Position numbers and translations under genes: made by a program. From contig JAUCGN010000093.1 of NCBI GenBank assembly GCA_030378125.1, positions 1 through 6,810 of the forward strand: 6,810 bases of DNA, written 5' to 3'. Shown here piece after piece: positions 5,641-6,810 of the stretch. Under the pieces are notes generated by a model. It did no database searches. It was not told the origin of the DNA and saw nothing but the letters and a program-made list of their open reading frames with translations. The DNA is from Thiotrichales bacterium HSG1 (lineage in GTDB: Bacteria > Pseudomonadota > Gammaproteobacteria > Beggiatoales > Beggiatoaceae). Position 1 is the first letter of the stretch, and every line of letters starts with the position of its first letter.

Positions 5641-6810
5641 TATTAATGCCACCCATACACACATATTTCATTTCCAAAAAATCATCAATTCCATATTTAG
5701 AACCTTCTCTTCCAATACCAGATTCTTTGATACCACCAAATGGTGCTACTTCAGTAGAAATAACCCCTTCGTTGACTCCAACCATGCCATATTCCAAAGC
5801 TTCAGCAACTCGCCAAGCTCGACCTAAATCCTTGGTATAAAAATAAGAAGCTAATCCAAAAGGAGTATCATTAGCTAATTCAATCGCTTCTGCTTCAGTT
5901 TTAAAACGAAATAAGGGAGCAACTGGGCCAAAGGTTTCCTCAGTAGCAATTTGCATCGCTGAAGTAACATTAGTTAAAATAGTTGGCTCAAAAAAAGTAC
6001 CACCCAAGCTATGTCTTTTACCGCCATAAGTTATTTTTGCTCCCTGAGACACCGCATTAGTTATATGTTGTTCAACTTTTTCCACTGCTGTCATGTTAAT
6101 TAACGGGCCTTGCTGAGTATCACCTTGCAAACCGTCGCCAACCTTCAAGTTTTTAACCGTATCTGCTAGTTTAGAAGCAAATTCATCATAGACACTATCT
6201 TGCACCAGTAAACGATTAGCACAAACACAAGTTTGACCAGTATTACGATATTTAGATGCAACAGTTCCAGCGACTGCTCTGTCCAAATCAGCATCATCAA
6301 ACACAATAAATGGAGCGTTACCACCTAATTCCATAGAAACTTTTTTTACTGTTTGGGAACATTGTTGCATTAGCTGTTTACCAATCTCTGTGGAACCGGT
6401 GAAAGATAGCTTTTTAACCAATGGATTAGTAGCTAATTCAGTACCAATAGCACTGGCGTTACCAGTTACAACATTAATTACACCTTTAGGAATACCAGCT
6501 TGTTCAGCTAATGCAACCAATGCTAAAGCAGAAAAAGGAGTATTTTTAGCTGGTTTTATTACCATTGTGCAACCAACAGCCAAAGCGGGTGCGCATTTGC
6601 GAGTTATCATGGCGTTGGGAAAGTTCCATGGAGTGATTGCGGCTACTACTCCAATTGGTTGTTTAAGAACTACAATGCGTCTACCCGGCAAAGGTTCTGG
6701 AATTGTGTCGCCGTAAACACGTTTAGCTTCTTCAGCAAACCATTCAATAAAAGAAGCGCCATAAGCAATTTCTCCCATTGATTCGGCTAATGGTTTTCCC
6801 TGTTCAGCAG
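5633..6810 (-). CDS. gabD: NAD(P)-dependent succinate-semialdehyde dehydrogenase (5' end outside window)
   Basis: Oxidises succinate semialdehyde to succinate with NAD(P), the last step of 4-aminobutyrate breakdown, feeding the TCA cycle; cytoplasmic. The frame is open to the right edge, where it reads [10 protein letters not shown] before the internal Met at 6778, so about 391 codons are present and roughly 90 N-terminal residues are outside (E. coli GabD has about 482). Counting from that Met: [14 protein letters not shown] (11-24), PWNFPNAM (50-57) with the catalytic Asn, [10 protein letters not shown] (75-84), FTGSTEIGK (126-134) of the Rossmann fold, MELGGNAP (149-156) with the general base Glu150, [11 protein letters not shown] (179-189) with nucleophile Cys184 and the second cysteine of a CxC pair, EETFGPVAP, and [14 protein letters not shown] near the end. 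Glutarate-semialdehyde dehydrogenase (DavD) is a close relative and cannot be excluded. It leads the CYTH-CHAD gene in a probable operon. Confidence 0.93.
   Translation of the reverse strand, partial: AEQGKPLAESMGEIAYGASFIEWFAEEAKRVYGDTIPEPLPGRRIVVLKQPIGVVAAITPWNFPNAMITRKCAPALAVGCTMVIKPAKNTPFSALALVALAEQAGIPKGVINVVTGNASAIGTELATNPLVKKLSFTGSTEIGKQLMQQCSQTVKKVSMELGGNAPFIVFDDADLDRAVAGTVASKYRNTGQTCVCANRLLVQDSVYDEFASKLADTVKNLKVGDGLQGDTQQGPLINMTAVEKVEQHITNAVSQGAKITYGGKRHSLGGTFFEPTILTNVTSAMQIATEETFGPVAPLFRFKTEAEAIELANDTPFGLASYFYTKDLGRAWRVAEALEYGMVGVNEGVISTEVAPFGGIKESGIGREGSKYGIDDFLEMKYVCMGGINND

Noticed and set aside
5641..5664. Upstream ATG at 5664 as start of the CYTH-CHAD protein
   Set aside because: It adds MCVWVALI before the ExExK signature, which normally sits at the N-terminus, and deepens the overlap with gabD; the ATG at 5640 fits better.
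6390..6716. Plus-strand open frame inside gabD
   Set aside because: It lies opposite strongly conserved dehydrogenase motifs; no independent support.

Overview
The window comes from an AT-rich bacterial chromosome, most likely a gammaproteobacterium. The CysQ, GabD, RhlE-like helicase and YgiF-like CYTH-CHAD products all resemble gammaproteobacterial families, but this is judged from remembered family consensus and no genus can be named. All intact genes look like ordinary chromosomal functions. There is no phage, CRISPR, rRNA or tRNA.

Layout. (1) Positions 1-1649, plus strand: the 3' part of an RhlE-like DEAD-box RNA helicase, then 21 bp further on a small OsmC-family protein with both reactive cysteines; these probably form one transcription unit. 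(2) Positions 1650-1858: an AT-rich spacer with a long imperfect hairpin and a short iterated motif. (3) Positions 1859-2494, plus strand: a PmtA-like SAM-dependent methyltransferase starting at GTG. It converges on a minus-strand gene across a stem-loop at 2503-2542. (4) Positions 2558-3031, minus strand: an exported, extremely basic pentapeptide-repeat protein with a CxxC pair. (5) Positions 3098-3904, minus strand: CysQ, the 3'(2'),5'-bisphosphate nucleotidase. (6) Positions 3905-4584: 680 bp of very AT-rich DNA with several inverted repeats and no intact gene. It holds a 49-codon remnant that looks like the N-terminus of an insertion-sequence transposase. (7) Positions 4585-5640, minus strand: a CYTH-CHAD inorganic triphosphatase-like protein whose CHAD domain ends early. 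Its start codon overlaps the stop of (8) gabD, an NAD(P)-dependent succinate-semialdehyde dehydrogenase that runs off the right edge.

How the genes relate. The gabD/CYTH-CHAD pair overlaps by 8 bp and is probably translationally coupled. The helicase/osmC pair is probably co-transcribed. The other genes look like separate units. A 14-base motif occurs in the same orientation just upstream of both the methyltransferase and the pentapeptide gene, which could mean shared control or could be chance in AT-rich DNA.

I see no clear new multi-gene system. The points most worth a second look are the shortened, arginine-depleted CHAD domain beside transposase debris, the unusually basic secreted pentapeptide protein, and the shared upstream motif.
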